Below, in pieces: positions 33,846 through 44,541 of a stretch of DNA of 54,531 nt (its first letter is position 1; each line of letters starts with the position of its first letter). Source of the DNA: Bacteroidales bacterium. GTDB taxonomy: Bacteria > Bacteroidota > Bacteroidia > Bacteroidales > GCA-2748055. Where the stretch lies: NCBI GenBank assembly GCA_016936975.1, contig JAFGWU010000076.1:1-54531 (forward strand), read 5' to 3'. Both the position numbers and the translations under genes were made by a program. The notes beneath the pieces were generated by a model. That model had not been told where the DNA came from. It worked only from the letters and a program-made list of their open reading frames with translations, and ran no database searches.

Positions 33846-34683
33846 TCTTGATTCAGCAATTGATGCCTGGTTCAAGGAGGATATCGGAGAAGGGGATCAC
33901 ACTACATTAAGTACTATTCCGGAACCGGTGAGAGGCAAAGCCCGTTTACTGGTAAAACAGGCAGGCACACTGGCCGGAGTGGAAATAGCTTCCCACATAT
34001 TCCGGCGGTTTGATAATGAGCTTGATCTTATCATCCATCTTCAGGATGGAACTTCTGTGGAATATGGTGATATCGTCCTCGACGTTGAGGGAAATGCCCA
34101 GTCCATTCTTCAGTGCGAAAGGCTGGTGCTGAATGTTGTTCAGCGCATGAGTGGTATAGCCACCTCCACCAGGGAATATGTAAAGTTGATTGAAGGAACC
34201 GGTGCAAAAATTCTCGACACACGTAAAACTACCCCGGGATTCAGATTACTTGAGAAAGAGGCGATCCGGATCGGCGGAGGTTTCAATCATCGCTTCGGTT
34301 TATACGACATGATTTTAATTAAGGATAACCATATCGATTTTGCAGGAGGAATTCAAAATGCGATTGGCAGGGCACAGGACTATCTTAAACAAAACAGGCT
34401 GGGCCTCAAGATCGAATTGGAGGCCAGAAGCCTTGAGGATATCCTTATCATAATGCAAACAGGTGGAGTAGACAGGATCCTGTTGGATAATTTTTCTGTG
34501 GAGGATACCCATGCCGCCGTCAGAATGATCGGCCATAAAATTGAAACAGAGTCTTCGGGAGGCATTACTAAAGAAAATATCCGAAAGTATGCCGAATGCG
34601 GCGTTGACTATATTTCAGTAGGAGCATTGACCCACCAGGTTAAAAGTCTTGATATTAGTCTGAAAGCAGATTTCCAGTCATGA
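33829..34683 (+). CDS. nadC: Nicotinate-nucleotide pyrophosphorylase (carboxylating)
   Basis: This 284-residue enzyme turns quinolinate plus PRPP into nicotinate mononucleotide, carbon dioxide and pyrophosphate in NAD synthesis. Signatures are KEDIGEGDHTT, ERLVLNVVQRMSGIAT, LDTRKTTPGFRLLEK, GGGFNHRFGLYDMILIKDNH and a C-terminal TIM-barrel end, EVSGGITKENI-like (here ESSGGITKENI). The start at 33829 is inside the end of the DUF4783 gene. The stop overlaps pdxH by ATGA, so three cofactor-related genes form one tight unit. Confidence 0.97.
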   Translation: MNFSPDLDSAIDAWFKEDIGEGDHTTLSTIPEPVRGKARLLVKQAGTLAGVEIASHIFRRFDNELDLIIHLQDGTSVEYGDIVLDVEGNAQSILQCERLVLNVVQRMSGIATSTREYVKLIEGTGAKILDTRKTTPGFRLLEKEAIRIGGGFNHRFGLYDMILIKDNHIDFAGGIQNAIGRAQDYLKQNRLGLKIELEARSLEDILIIMQTGGVDRILLDNFSVEDTHAAVRMIGHKIETESSGGITKENIRKYAECGVDYISVGALTHQVKSLDISLKADFQS

Positions 34684-35321
34684 GGGATTTTGGTGACGTT
34701 CGCCGGGAATATCTTAAAAGGAGCCTCACGGAAGAGAATCTGCCCGATGATCCCTTCCTTCTTTTCAACCTCTGGCTAAACGACGCTTTGAACAAAAATC
34801 TTCCGGAACCGACCGCCATGAATCTCTCAACGGTTGGAATAGACGGGCAACCCTCCAGCAGGATTGTACTCCTTAAAAAAACCGAGAAAAACTGCTTCAT
34901 TTTTTTTACCAATTACACCAGCAGGAAGGCTCTGGATATTAGTCTCCACTTAAGGGTGTCGGCTCTTTTCTTCTGGCCGGAACTTGAACGGCAGGTGAAG
35001 ATCATGGGCATTGCCGCAAAAATCAATGACGCAGAGTCGGTTCACTATTTTCAGTCACGGCCTTATGAAAGTCAGATAGGTGCCTGGGCCTCACCCCAAA
35101 GCAAGGAAATCCCCGACAGAACATTTTTGGAAAAGGAGTTTGAGAAGTACCGGAAGAAATTCCCTGAGGAAAAACCGGTTCCAAAACCAACCCACTGGGG
35201 CGGTTACGCCATAATCCCTTCCCGCATTGAATTCTGGCAGGGCAGGAAAGCCCGTTTGCACGACCGGATTGAGTATCGGAAAAAGGGAGAAGAATGGATG
35301 CGTGTCAGGCTTGCTCCCTGA
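34680..35321 (+). CDS. pdxH: Pyridoxamine 5'-phosphate oxidase
   Basis: This 213-residue enzyme uses FMN and oxygen to make pyridoxal 5'-phosphate. Motifs are PTAMNLSTVGIDGQPSSRIVLLK, FFTNYTSRKA and the C-terminal substrate motif EFWQGRKARLHDRI. The start overlaps the nadC stop (ATGA). Several PLP enzymes lie in this window, but no link to them is shown. Confidence 0.96.
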   Translation: MRDFGDVRREYLKRSLTEENLPDDPFLLFNLWLNDALNKNLPEPTAMNLSTVGIDGQPSSRIVLLKKTEKNCFIFFTNYTSRKALDISLHLRVSALFFWPELERQVKIMGIAAKINDAESVHYFQSRPYESQIGAWASPQSKEIPDRTFLEKEFEKYRKKFPEEKPVPKPTHWGGYAIIPSRIEFWQGRKARLHDRIEYRKKGEEWMRVRLAP

Positions 35322-35352
35322 AATAACAATTTAACTATTTATTCTGTAATGG

Positions 35353-38004
35353 TTAGAAAGAACCCTTTAAATTCCGTATCTGAGCCTTCAGTACCTTTAT
35401 TTTGGCTTCTGCATCAGCCCTCTTTCGTTTTTCCATTTCAACAACCTGTGCAGGTGCATTCTGAACAAACCGTTCATTTCCAAGTTTCTTCATCACACTT
35501 TCCAGGAAACCAATTGTATAGGAGAGTTCGTTCTCAAGTTTTGAGATCTCAATGTTTTCGTCCACAATCCCTTTTAATGGAATAAAATACTCCACATTCT
35601 TAACTATAAAGGAGATGGTTTTCTCCATATTCTCTTCAGCAGGCCGGACAGACACGACATTAATGATTTTTCTGAGAACCGGTTCCAGGTGGCTGTGGTA
35701 GGTTCCATTTGTCGAAGAGCGCATCATAAGATGAATGCCTTCTTTATTCTGGATACCTTTCTCTTTTCTGATACTCCTGATATTGGCAACAATCTCTTTC
35801 AACTGTTCGAACTGCTCCAGTATCTGCTTATCATAACGTTCCGCTTCAGGCATTCTGCTGATCATTATGCTCTCCCCATCTCTTCTCTGCCGGATGCGCT
35901 GCCATATCTCTTCAGTGATAAAAGGCATAAAAGGATGAAGTGCCAGAAGCAATCTTTCTAGAAAACCGATTGTTCTCCCGAAGGTTATTTCATCCATCTT
36001 TTTGCCGCGATCAGGTTTGATAATCTCCAGGTACCACGATGAAAACTCGTCCCAGAAGAGTTTATAAACTACCATTAATGCATCTGATATCCTGTACTTC
36101 TTGAATAGATCCTCAATCTGGATAAGAGTTCTGTTCAACTGAGAACCAAACCATTCTATTGCCACAGATGAAGATTCCGGCTGTGCCAATCCCTTATCAG
36201 TCTCCCAGGACCGGATCAGCCTGAATGCATTCCATATTTTATTGCTAAAGTTCCTGCCCTGCATGGTCAGGCTCTCATCAAACAGCAGATCATTGCCTGC
36301 AGGAGAACACAACAGCATCCCAACCCTTACCCCATCTGCACTGTATTTTGTTATTAAATCAATCGGATCGGGTGAATTGCCAAGGGATTTCGACATTTTT
36401 CTGCGTTTACTATCCCTTACTATCCCTGTAAGATACACCGTATTAAAAGGCTTTTCATTCCGGTATTCATATCCGGCCATTATCATTCGTGCAACCCAGA
36501 AGAACAGAATTTCAGGAGCAGTTACCAGGTCGTTCGTGGGATAATAATAGTTTATGTCATCATTATCGGGATGCCGTATCCCATCAAAAACCGAAATTGG
36601 CCAGAGCCACGATGAAAACCAGGTATCGAGGACATCCTCATCCTGATGAAGATCCTCTGCTGAAAGAGCAGGATTACCGGTTTTTTCAATAGCCAGCTTC
36701 AGGGCTACTTCTGCATTATCCGCAACCACAAAATCGTTGATGCCCGGATGAGCTCCTATATAATAAGCAGGAATCCTGTGGCCCCACCACAGTTGACGGG
36801 AAATGCACCAATCCCTGACATTCTCTATCCAGTACCTGTAGATGTTTTTAAACTTCGCAGGACGAAGCTTTATCGTATCATTCAATACGTTGTCGAGAGC
36901 GGGCTTTGCAAGCTTCTTCATTTTCAGGAACCACTGGATGGAAAGTTTCGGTTCAATAACAGCATCCGTGCGCTCCGAATAACCTACCTTATTTGCATAA
37001 TCCTCCACCCTGACAAGGTTTCCTGAGTTCTGAAGCTCACTAACAATTAATTCCCTCGCCCTGAACCGGTCCTCTCCGACAAAAAGAACAGCAGCTTCAC
37101 TTAGGGTGCCATTATCATTAAATATATCTATCGATCTCAGTCCGTGTTTTATCCCCAGTTCATAATCATTTATATCATGAGCCGGCGTTATCTTCAGGGC
37201 TCCTGTTCCAAATTCACGATCCACATATTCATCTTCAATGATGGGAACCGGCCTGTCGAGCAATGGCACCAGGACTTTTTTACCCTTGAATGCATGAAAA
37301 CGTTCATCCTGGGGATGAACGCATACAGCAGTATCGCCCAGAATAGTCTCAGGTCGCGTTGTGGCAATTATTATGTAATTATCTTCCTCCACAACCCTAT
37401 AGCGTACATAATAAAGTTTTGAACGTACCTCCCTGTATATGACCTCCTCATCAGAGACCGCTGTAAGTGCCTGAGGATCCCAGTTCACCATTCTCACCCC
37501 CCTGTATATATGGCCCTTATTGTAGAGATCCACAAAAACCCGGACCACACTATCAGAGAGTACCTCATCCATTGTAAAGCAGGTTCGTTCCCAATCACAG
37601 GAAGCTCCAAGCTTTTTCAACTGCTCAAGAATGATTCCTCCATGTTTTTCCTTCCACTCCCAGGCATACTCAAGAAATTCCTCCCTGGTAAGATCCTTTT
37701 TTGAAATACCCTTTTCCTTCAACATATTCACAACACGCGCTTCTGTTGCGATGGAGGCATGGTCGGTGCCGGGAACCCAGAGGGCATTTTTACCCATCAT
37801 CCTGGCCCTCCGGACTAGAACATCCTGAAGCGTATTATTCAGCATATGCCCCATATGAAGCACTCCTGTGACATTCGGGGGAGGAATGACAATACAATAT
37901 GGTTCCCGTTCATCCGGTGTACTCCTGAAAAACCGGTTCTTCATCCAGTACTCGTACCATTTTGCCTCAACCGTGGAGGGATCATATTTTGAAGGGATAT
38001 TCAT
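35353..38004 (-). CDS. valS: Valyl-tRNA synthetase
   Basis: This 883-residue class I synthetase has the HIGH motif as GVLHMGHML (in [15 protein letters not shown]), the editing domain with [17 protein letters not shown], the KMSKS loop [10 protein letters not shown], an anticodon-binding domain and a C-terminal coiled coil (about 815-883). It attaches valine to tRNA-Val and hydrolyses mischarged threonine. It is convergent with pdxH (31-base gap) and divergent from the TetR gene. Confidence 0.98.
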   Translation of the reverse strand: MNIPSKYDPSTVEAKWYEYWMKNRFFRSTPDEREPYCIVIPPPNVTGVLHMGHMLNNTLQDVLVRRARMMGKNALWVPGTDHASIATEARVVNMLKEKGISKKDLTREEFLEYAWEWKEKHGGIILEQLKKLGASCDWERTCFTMDEVLSDSVVRVFVDLYNKGHIYRGVRMVNWDPQALTAVSDEEVIYREVRSKLYYVRYRVVEEDNYIIIATTRPETILGDTAVCVHPQDERFHAFKGKKVLVPLLDRPVPIIEDEYVDREFGTGALKITPAHDINDYELGIKHGLRSIDIFNDNGTLSEAAVLFVGEDRFRARELIVSELQNSGNLVRVEDYANKVGYSERTDAVIEPKLSIQWFLKMKKLAKPALDNVLNDTIKLRPAKFKNIYRYWIENVRDWCISRQLWWGHRIPAYYIGAHPGINDFVVADNAEVALKLAIEKTGNPALSAEDLHQDEDVLDTWFSSWLWPISVFDGIRHPDNDDINYYYPTNDLVTAPEILFFWVARMIMAGYEYRNEKPFNTVYLTGIVRDSKRRKMSKSLGNSPDPIDLITKYSADGVRVGMLLCSPAGNDLLFDESLTMQGRNFSNKIWNAFRLIRSWETDKGLAQPESSSVAIEWFGSQLNRTLIQIEDLFKKYRISDALMVVYKLFWDEFSSWYLEIIKPDRGKKMDEITFGRTIGFLERLLLALHPFMPFITEEIWQRIRQRRDGESIMISRMPEAERYDKQILEQFEQLKEIVANIRSIRKEKGIQNKEGIHLMMRSSTNGTYHSHLEPVLRKIINVVSVRPAEENMEKTISFIVKNVEYFIPLKGIVDENIEISKLENELSYTIGFLESVMKKLGNERFVQNAPAQVVEMEKRKRADAEAKIKVLKAQIRNLKGSF

Positions 38005-38214
38005 CGTGCGCTTAACTCATTTTCAATGGTTGAAAATCGAGTGCTAAAATAGTAAAAAAAGACAAGTTGTCTGACGGCTGAACAAACCACATCCTTAAAT
38101 CCAATTGGATTTCCTGACCATTTTTATCCATTCGCCGAATTTTATCAAAATTTAACAAAGAAAACTATAAAAACCGTAAAAGTTTTCATATTATTGCACC
38201 TTATTTTTTTCAGC

Positions 38215-38826
38215 ATGGATATAAAGGAGCGAATCATCACAGAATCGGGCATCCTTTTCTCAAAGTATGGGATCAGGAGCATGACTATGGATGCCATCTC
38301 CTCAGAGATGAGAATTTCTAAAAGAACCATCTATGAACATTTCAGGGATAAAGAAACCCTGTTGCAGGAAGTGATTTTATATCACAACAACCTGCAGGCG
38401 GAAGAAGCCAATCACATCATAGAACAGTCGAACAATGCAATAGAAGCCATGTTCCTCATCCTGAGACAAAGCATCAGGATTATGAAACAGATCAATCCTG
38501 TCTTTTTTTATGATTTAACCACTTACTATGCATCAACATTTAATCGATTTTCCGAACACAGTAAAAACCGTAACTATGATTTTACATTGAACCTGCTGCA
38601 AACCGGAGTAAGACAAAAAGTATTCAGAAATGAATTAAATATTGATATCGTCAACAGAACCTTTCATGAATTGTTTAAACTTTTCAGTCCAGATCATCCT
38701 CTTACCCAGAAAGACTATAACAGAAGAGAACTATTCGACAATATAATAATACCTTATTTCAGGGGAATCGCAACCGAGAAAGGAGCTGAACTGATCGAGA
38801 AATGCAAAAAAATATTGGAATATTAA
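38215..38826 (+). CDS. TetR family transcriptional regulator
   Basis: This 203-residue protein has an N-terminal TetR helix-turn-helix (RIITESGILFSKYGIRSMTMDAIS...ISKRTIYEHFRDKETLLQEV). The ligand-binding half is helical and not specific to any known inducer. The start at 38215 puts MDIKERII at the front; the seven upstream codons are not needed. It precedes a tolC-adaptor-RND set by 19 bases and likely represses that operon, as TetR repressors of efflux pumps commonly do. I see no clear operator palindrome in the 38005-38214 gap. Confidence 0.93.
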   Translation: MDIKERIITESGILFSKYGIRSMTMDAISSEMRISKRTIYEHFRDKETLLQEVILYHNNLQAEEANHIIEQSNNAIEAMFLILRQSIRIMKQINPVFFYDLTTYYASTFNRFSEHSKNRNYDFTLNLLQTGVRQKVFRNELNIDIVNRTFHELFKLFSPDHPLTQKDYNRRELFDNIIIPYFRGIATEKGAELIEKCKKILEY

Positions 38827-38845
38827 TTTAATACCGAATAACAAT

Positions 38846-40291
38846 ATGAAAAGAATCATTTTTATAATAATACTTTTTACCATCCCCCTGCTTAAAGGAC
38901 AGGGGCAGGATACCAATTCAAAATTTGCCCTGAGTTTGAGTGAGGCTATTGATTATGCCCTGGATTTTAACAAATCCCTTGCCGGTGCCCGCATGGAGGT
39001 GGAAAAATCAAGACACAGCCTCTGGGAATCCATTTCACAGGGATTACCCCATGCGGACGGGACATTGGATTACATGACCTATTTTAACTATGAGCTTGAA
39101 TTTTCTTTTGGCGGCAGTGATGTTTCATTTACTCCGGAGCAATATATGGAAGCAATGAACCAGACGCTTTCCCAGCCACAGTTTTCATCAACAACGCCAG
39201 AGGATCTTATCAATCATCAGGCGGGGAATTTCATGGATGCCCAACTGCAGTCGATGCTTCCCCCTTCAACCATATTGATGTCGGATCAATCCACAGCCAA
39301 GTTTCAGATCTCACAACTCATTTTCAGCGGACAATATATTGTTGGCATTCAAACGGCCAAACTTGCTCAAAAGATCTCCGAACAAAACCTGAATTTTACG
39401 GAGCTGGATGTAAAGCAAGCTGTCATCAATGCCTATTACCTTGTTTTGATTACGGAAGAATCCCTGGGAATTCTTGAACAAAATCTTCAAAATCTCAATC
39501 AGATTCTCGAGCATACAAAAAAAATGTACTCAGCCGGAATGGCAGAAAAAACCGATGTTGACCAGTTACGTATTACCCTGAATCAACTGGAGAACTCAAA
39601 AAACTCCATTTTCAGAAATCTTGAGTTAAATTATAATATGTTACGGTTTCAACTCGGACTGGAGATGAACGTGGATCTAACCCTTACAGACAAGCTCACA
39701 AGCCTTTTTGAAGAACTGAGACCCAAGGATGCCCTGCTTAATCAATTTCATATCGAATCAAATCCTACCTATCAGATCATGAAAACCCAGGAGGATATTA
39801 ATAAAAAGCTGGTTGACCTGGAACAATGGAATTACGCTCCTACCATTGCAGGATTCTATGCCTATAATGCCAAAATCCTTACTACCGGGTTCGATATGAA
39901 TCCGAACCACATGGCAGGGCTTTCCTTATCCCTGCCTATCTTCTCCAGCGGAATGAGGAAAGCGAAGGTGAATCAGGCAAAAATTGATTACAGGCTGGCC
40001 CAGAATAACCGAAGTATCCTTGAAGACCAACTGGAGCTTCAATACAAACAATACCGGTATAATCTTCAAAATGCCATAGAGAATTATGAAACTCAAAAAG
40101 AAAACGTGGTGGTTGCCAGAAGTGTTTATGACAGTTACAGACTGAAATTTGAACAGGGAATGGCCTCGAGTCTCGAACTGACCCAGGCCAACAGCAACTA
40201 CCTCGAAGCAGAAGGCAATTACATCAGTGCGGTCATGGAGGTTTTGAATGCAAAATTGCAACTGGATAAATTACAGAATAACCTTGAATAA
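38846..40291 (+). CDS. TolC-family outer membrane channel of an RND pump
   Basis: This 481-residue protein has a signal peptide (MKRIIFIIILFTIPLLKGQG). OEP repeats begin LSLSEAIDYALDFNKSLAGARMEVEKSRH; helix-rich segments include NAYYLVLITEESLGILEQNLQNLNQILEHTKKMY and VYDSYRLKFEQGMASSLELTQANSNYLEAEG. It is the outer membrane duct of the pump encoded by the next two genes, 11 bases before the adaptor gene. It is a separate paralogue from the TolC-like protein at 8560-10065. Confidence 0.93.
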   Translation: MKRIIFIIILFTIPLLKGQGQDTNSKFALSLSEAIDYALDFNKSLAGARMEVEKSRHSLWESISQGLPHADGTLDYMTYFNYELEFSFGGSDVSFTPEQYMEAMNQTLSQPQFSSTTPEDLINHQAGNFMDAQLQSMLPPSTILMSDQSTAKFQISQLIFSGQYIVGIQTAKLAQKISEQNLNFTELDVKQAVINAYYLVLITEESLGILEQNLQNLNQILEHTKKMYSAGMAEKTDVDQLRITLNQLENSKNSIFRNLELNYNMLRFQLGLEMNVDLTLTDKLTSLFEELRPKDALLNQFHIESNPTYQIMKTQEDINKKLVDLEQWNYAPTIAGFYAYNAKILTTGFDMNPNHMAGLSLSLPIFSSGMRKAKVNQAKIDYRLAQNNRSILEDQLELQYKQYRYNLQNAIENYETQKENVVVARSVYDSYRLKFEQGMASSLELTQANSNYLEAEGNYISAVMEVLNAKLQLDKLQNNLE

Positions 40292-40302
40292 AAATAAAAC
40301 CT

Positions 40303-41370
40303 ATGAATACAATGAAACGAATAACATTTTTAATGATTGGAATTCTGTTTCTGACAGGATTATTTTCCTGTGCAAACAAAGAATCCAAAACCGTTGGGAA
40401 TCCCGTAAATGAGAGCGCAGTGAAAAAACAGCCCGTCAGGGTTGTTCCCGTTCAGAAAGAGGAGGTGTCGATAACTGAAAAACTGACTGCAAATATCAAT
40501 GCATTCGAGGAAACCTATCTGGCTCCGTCTCTTTCCGGAAGGATAAGGAATATTTCAGTGGATGTGAATGATCGGGTTGTAAAAGGTCAGTTACTGGTAG
40601 AGATGGACAGGACCCAGCTGGAGCAAACCCGGGTTCAATACGAGAATCTCAAGAAAGACCTTCAGAGAATGGATACATTACTGGAATCTGGTACAGTAAC
40701 AGAACAGTCATACGACCAGATGAAAACACAGATTGAGGTCATGGAGGTATTGCTCAGGAATCTTGAGGAAAACACCAGGCTCAGGGCCCCTTATGATGGA
40801 ATTATCTCCGGGAAATATTTTAATAATGGAGAGCTTTTCTCTCCCGCGCCCAATACGCCTTCAGGGAAGGCAGCTATTGTTTCGATGGTCCGGATGGATG
40901 TTTTAAAAGTCTATGTGAATCTTTCCGAGAAATATTTGCCGGAGATTAAAAGGGGGATGAAGGCATTCTTATCCACGGATGTTTATCCCGGCGAAACATT
41001 TATCGGGACTGTGTACCGTGCCTTTCCAACCATTGATCCCCTTACCAGAACCTTCAAGGTTGAACTTCATGTTCCGAATCCTCTGGAAAGGCTGAGGCCA
41101 GGTATGTTTGCAAGGGTATCCATTGAACTGGGAAAAAAGGAGGCCACTGTTGTACCCGCAATTTCGATCGTTCACCAGACCGGCACAAACGACCGGTATA
41201 TTTTCATCAACAACAATGGTATTGCCAAAAAGATATTTGTCCAATCTGGCGATCGTTTCAATGACAAGATTGAGATCATCACCGATGAAATCCGTGGCGG
41301 GGAAGCATTGATAATTGCTGGTCAGAATAACCTGATGGACGGAATGCCTGTTGAAGTAGTTGGTGATTAA
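40303..41370 (+). CDS. RND efflux periplasmic adaptor (membrane fusion lipoprotein)
   Basis: This 355-residue protein has a lipoprotein signal peptide, lipobox LFSC (in ILFLTGLFSCANKES). The lipoyl halves (YLAPSLSGRIRNISVDVNDRVVKGQLL, and TRLRAPYDGIISGKYFNNGEL) flank a short coiled hairpin; a barrel region follows (FIGTVYRAFPTIDPLTRTFKVELHVPN). It links the RND transporter to its TolC-like duct. The start is either the ATG at 40303 or the one nine bases later. Confidence 0.94.
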   Translation: MNTMKRITFLMIGILFLTGLFSCANKESKTVGNPVNESAVKKQPVRVVPVQKEEVSITEKLTANINAFEETYLAPSLSGRIRNISVDVNDRVVKGQLLVEMDRTQLEQTRVQYENLKKDLQRMDTLLESGTVTEQSYDQMKTQIEVMEVLLRNLEENTRLRAPYDGIISGKYFNNGELFSPAPNTPSGKAAIVSMVRMDVLKVYVNLSEKYLPEIKRGMKAFLSTDVYPGETFIGTVYRAFPTIDPLTRTFKVELHVPNPLERLRPGMFARVSIELGKKEATVVPAISIVHQTGTNDRYIFINNNGIAKKIFVQSGDRFNDKIEIITDEIRGGEALIIAGQNNLMDGMPVEVVGD

Positions 41371-41391
41371 TTTTTTTAAAAAGAAATTGAT

Positions 41392-44300
41392 ATGAGTATA
41401 TATGGAAGTGCTGTTAGAAGGCCCATTACAACAATAATGATTTTTGTAGGGCTGTTGGTTCTGGGCCTCTATTCCCTGAACAAACTGCCAATAGATTTCT
41501 ATCCCGAGCTCGAGTTTCCCGCAATTTCCGTTCTTACCACGTATAGCGGGGCCAGTGCTGCCGACATAGAAACGAATGTCACCAGGATCATTGAGGATAA
41601 CCTGAATACCGTCAGCAATTTGAAGGATATCACCTCCACATCCAGGGACAATACTTCTGTTGTTCTCTGTGAATTTGAATGGGGAACAAACCTTGATGAA
41701 GCATCTAATGAAATCAGGGACGCGCTTAGCTTTGCAGAGCAATTTCTTCCCGATGAAGTCTCCAAACCGGCAATCTTTAAATTCAGTTCCAGCGCCATGC
41801 CTATACTGTTTTTCGCAGTGACTGCCGATGAAAGTTATCCGGCTATTGAGACCATCCTGGATGAAAAAATCATCAATCCGCTGAATCGGATCCCGGGAAT
41901 CGGATCTGTGGGTCTCTTCGGAGCACCCGGAAGGGAGATACAGGTTAATATTGATCCGCAGAAATTAGAGGGCTATAACCTTACTGTTGAGCAAATTGCG
42001 GGAATCCTGAATGCGGAGAACCTTAATCTTCCTGCCGGCAATATCGAGATGGGATTGATGGATTACCCCCTCAGAATCCAGGGAGAGTTTGTTGATAGTG
42101 ATGTCATAAAGGAAATTGTTCTGACAAGTTACAATGGTCAGACGGTCTACCTGAAGGATGTTGCCACGGTAAATGATACCATCCGTGAAATGAATTTCGA
42201 CGAAAAGATTAGCGGAGAAACTGGGCTACGATTGATTATTCAGAAGCAGTCGGGGGCTAACACCGTGGAAGTAGCCAGGAGCGTGAATGAAATGCTTCCG
42301 GAATTGATAAAATCCCTTCCTGAAGATATTGAAATCAGAACATTAATGGATTCCTCTGATTTTATCCAGGATTCCATTGACAATCTGACACGTACCCTCC
42401 TGTTTGCTGCCATTTTTGTAATACTGGTCGTCCTATTGTTCCTCGGCAGGTGGAGGGCTACCATTATCATTATTCTTACCATCCCCATATCATTAATTGT
42501 GGCATTCATCTACCTGTTTATTTCCGGAGGCACTATCAATATCATAACCCTTTCTTCCCTGTCAATTGCTATCGGAATGGTTGTGGATGATGCGATCGTG
42601 GTTCTGGAAAACATTACCAAACATGTAGAAAGGGGTGACCGCCCCGCTGAGGCAGCCATTTACGCGACCAATGAGGTCTGGCTTGCAGTTATTGTTACCA
42701 CACTTACCATCGTGGCAGTCTTTCTTCCGTTATCACTCGTCAGGGGGATGACCGGGGAACTGTTCCGGCCCCTGGGTATTGTGGTATCCATCACCGTGGT
42801 TACTTCAACCATCGCCGCAATAACCCTGACGCCCATGCTTGCATCGAAAATGATGCGGCTCAGAAAAAAACCTTTGAAACCCAGGTTGTTCAGTTATGAT
42901 AATCTTATCGGCCGTTTCCTCGATAACGTAGATAACTTTTATGAAAAGTCATTACGTGTGGCTTTAAAATATAAATGGGGTGTTTTAATTATATCCCTTG
43001 CAATTTTTGCCGGTTCGTTGTTTGCTATAGGCGGAATTGGATTTCAATTTCTGCCGGAAGCGGATCAAAGTTCCATGTCCGCCAGCATTGAATTGCAAAC
43101 CGGAACCAGGGTAGACGAGACCATAAAAGTTGCAAGAAGAATCGACAATTTTATTGAAAGCAGTATTCCCGAAGTTAATATTTACAATACATCTGCCGGT
43201 TCAGATGACCGTGGCGGCATTATGTCCCTTTTCATGCAATCGGGCTCACACAGGATAAATTATAATATCCGAATGGTTCCGGTTGGTGACCGTGAGCGCG
43301 ATATCTGGGCTATTGCTGATACATTGCGTCAATACCTTAAAACTATACCTGAAATCGTAAACTACAGTGTGGTGCCGAATGGCGGAATGGGGGCTGCCCA
43401 GGATAACAGCGTCTCAATTGAAATTTATGGTTATAATTTCGAGACTACCTCTGCACTGGCAGAAGCATTGGCCGACAGTATCAGCACCATTCCCGGTGCT
43501 ACCAATGTGGATATCAGCCGCGATCCCGTAAAACCGCAACTGGAGGTAATCCCTGATCGTGAAAAAATGGCACAGCATGGATTAAATACCTACAATCTCG
43601 CGAACGCGGTCAGAAACCGTGTGGAAGGTCCTTACATGAGCAGCTATCGTGAAGATGGAGATGAGTATGATATTGTGGTGCGTTTTAATGAAGAAGGACG
43701 AAATACGATTACCGATATCATGAATATAGGATTGATGACCCCACAGGGAACCATGGTGAGACTTGGAGAAGTGGCATCTATCAAACAAACATGGTCACCA
43801 CCCAATATCGAACGTAAAAGCAGGGAACGCATCGTCACTGTTTCTGTAACACCTTATAAAGTCTCCCTGAGTGTGCTTGCAGAGCAGATTCAATCCAAAA
43901 TAGAACAACTGGACATACCGCCTGAAGTCAATGTTCAGATGAGCGGGGCCGTTGAAGATCTTATGGACGCTATGAATGATCTGGCTCTCCTTCTTGCACT
44001 CAGCCTGATACTGGTCTATATTGTCATGGCAAGTCAGTTCGAGTCGCTTAAAATGCCGTTAATCATTATGTTTTCCATTCCCTTTGCTTTCTCAGGGGTT
44101 ATTCTCGCCCATATTGTAACAGGAATTACCATGAGTGTTATTTCGATGGTGGGGGGAATCATGCTGGTGGGTATCGTGGTGAAAAATGCAATTGTTCTTG
44201 TTGATTTTATAAACCTGATGCGGGACCGCGGGTATTCCCTCAAAGATGCCGTTATCCTGTCCGGAAGGTCAAGACTCCGGCCGGTACTGATGACCACTTT

Positions 44301-44508
44301 TACCACCATTCTCGGAATGCTCCCCCTGGCTGTCAGCCGCGGTGAAGGTTCGGAAATCTGGAGCCCGATGGGAATTTCCGTAATCGGTGGACTGATATTT
44401 TCAACTTTTGTTACAATGATACTCGTTCCTGTTGTATATATCTTTTTCATGAGGAGAAGCGTCAGGAGAAAGCAATTGATTGAATACGATTTCATGAACG
44501 GCAATTAA
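41392..44508 (+). CDS. RND multidrug efflux transporter (HAE-1 type)
   Basis: This 1038-residue protein has 12 membrane helices and two large periplasmic loops. The N terminus is MSIYGSAVRRPITTIMIFVGLLVLGLYSL. The proton-relay helix 4 has SIAIGMVVDDAIVVLENI with the paired aspartates, and helix 10 regions include MLVGIVVKNAIVLVDFIN. It uses the proton gradient to pump hydrophobic substrates out through the TolC-type duct. Substrate unknown. It completes the TetR-TolC-adaptor-RND operon and is followed 33 bases later by a PII-like protein. Confidence 0.95.
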   Translation: MSIYGSAVRRPITTIMIFVGLLVLGLYSLNKLPIDFYPELEFPAISVLTTYSGASAADIETNVTRIIEDNLNTVSNLKDITSTSRDNTSVVLCEFEWGTNLDEASNEIRDALSFAEQFLPDEVSKPAIFKFSSSAMPILFFAVTADESYPAIETILDEKIINPLNRIPGIGSVGLFGAPGREIQVNIDPQKLEGYNLTVEQIAGILNAENLNLPAGNIEMGLMDYPLRIQGEFVDSDVIKEIVLTSYNGQTVYLKDVATVNDTIREMNFDEKISGETGLRLIIQKQSGANTVEVARSVNEMLPELIKSLPEDIEIRTLMDSSDFIQDSIDNLTRTLLFAAIFVILVVLLFLGRWRATIIIILTIPISLIVAFIYLFISGGTINIITLSSLSIAIGMVVDDAIVVLENITKHVERGDRPAEAAIYATNEVWLAVIVTTLTIVAVFLPLSLVRGMTGELFRPLGIVVSITVVTSTIAAITLTPMLASKMMRLRKKPLKPRLFSYDNLIGRFLDNVDNFYEKSLRVALKYKWGVLIISLAIFAGSLFAIGGIGFQFLPEADQSSMSASIELQTGTRVDETIKVARRIDNFIESSIPEVNIYNTSAGSDDRGGIMSLFMQSGSHRINYNIRMVPVGDRERDIWAIADTLRQYLKTIPEIVNYSVVPNGGMGAAQDNSVSIEIYGYNFETTSALAEALADSISTIPGATNVDISRDPVKPQLEVIPDREKMAQHGLNTYNLANAVRNRVEGPYMSSYREDGDEYDIVVRFNEEGRNTITDIMNIGLMTPQGTMVRLGEVASIKQTWSPPNIERKSRERIVTVSVTPYKVSLSVLAEQIQSKIEQLDIPPEVNVQMSGAVEDLMDAMNDLALLLALSLILVYIVMASQFESLKMPLIIMFSIPFAFSGVILAHIVTGITMSVISMVGGIMLVGIVVKNAIVLVDFINLMRDRGYSLKDAVILSGRSRLRPVLMTTFTTILGMLPLAVSRGEGSEIWSPMGISVIGGLIFSTFVTMILVPVVYIFFMRRSVRRKQLIEYDFMNGN

Positions 44509-44541
44509 ACAGTCAAGCTGATAACAGTTTAAAACATAAAA

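Noticed and set aside
40969..41742. 257-codon minus-strand frame across the adaptor and RND genes
   Set aside because: It is antisense to two clearly real genes; the composition is a codon-shadow effect.
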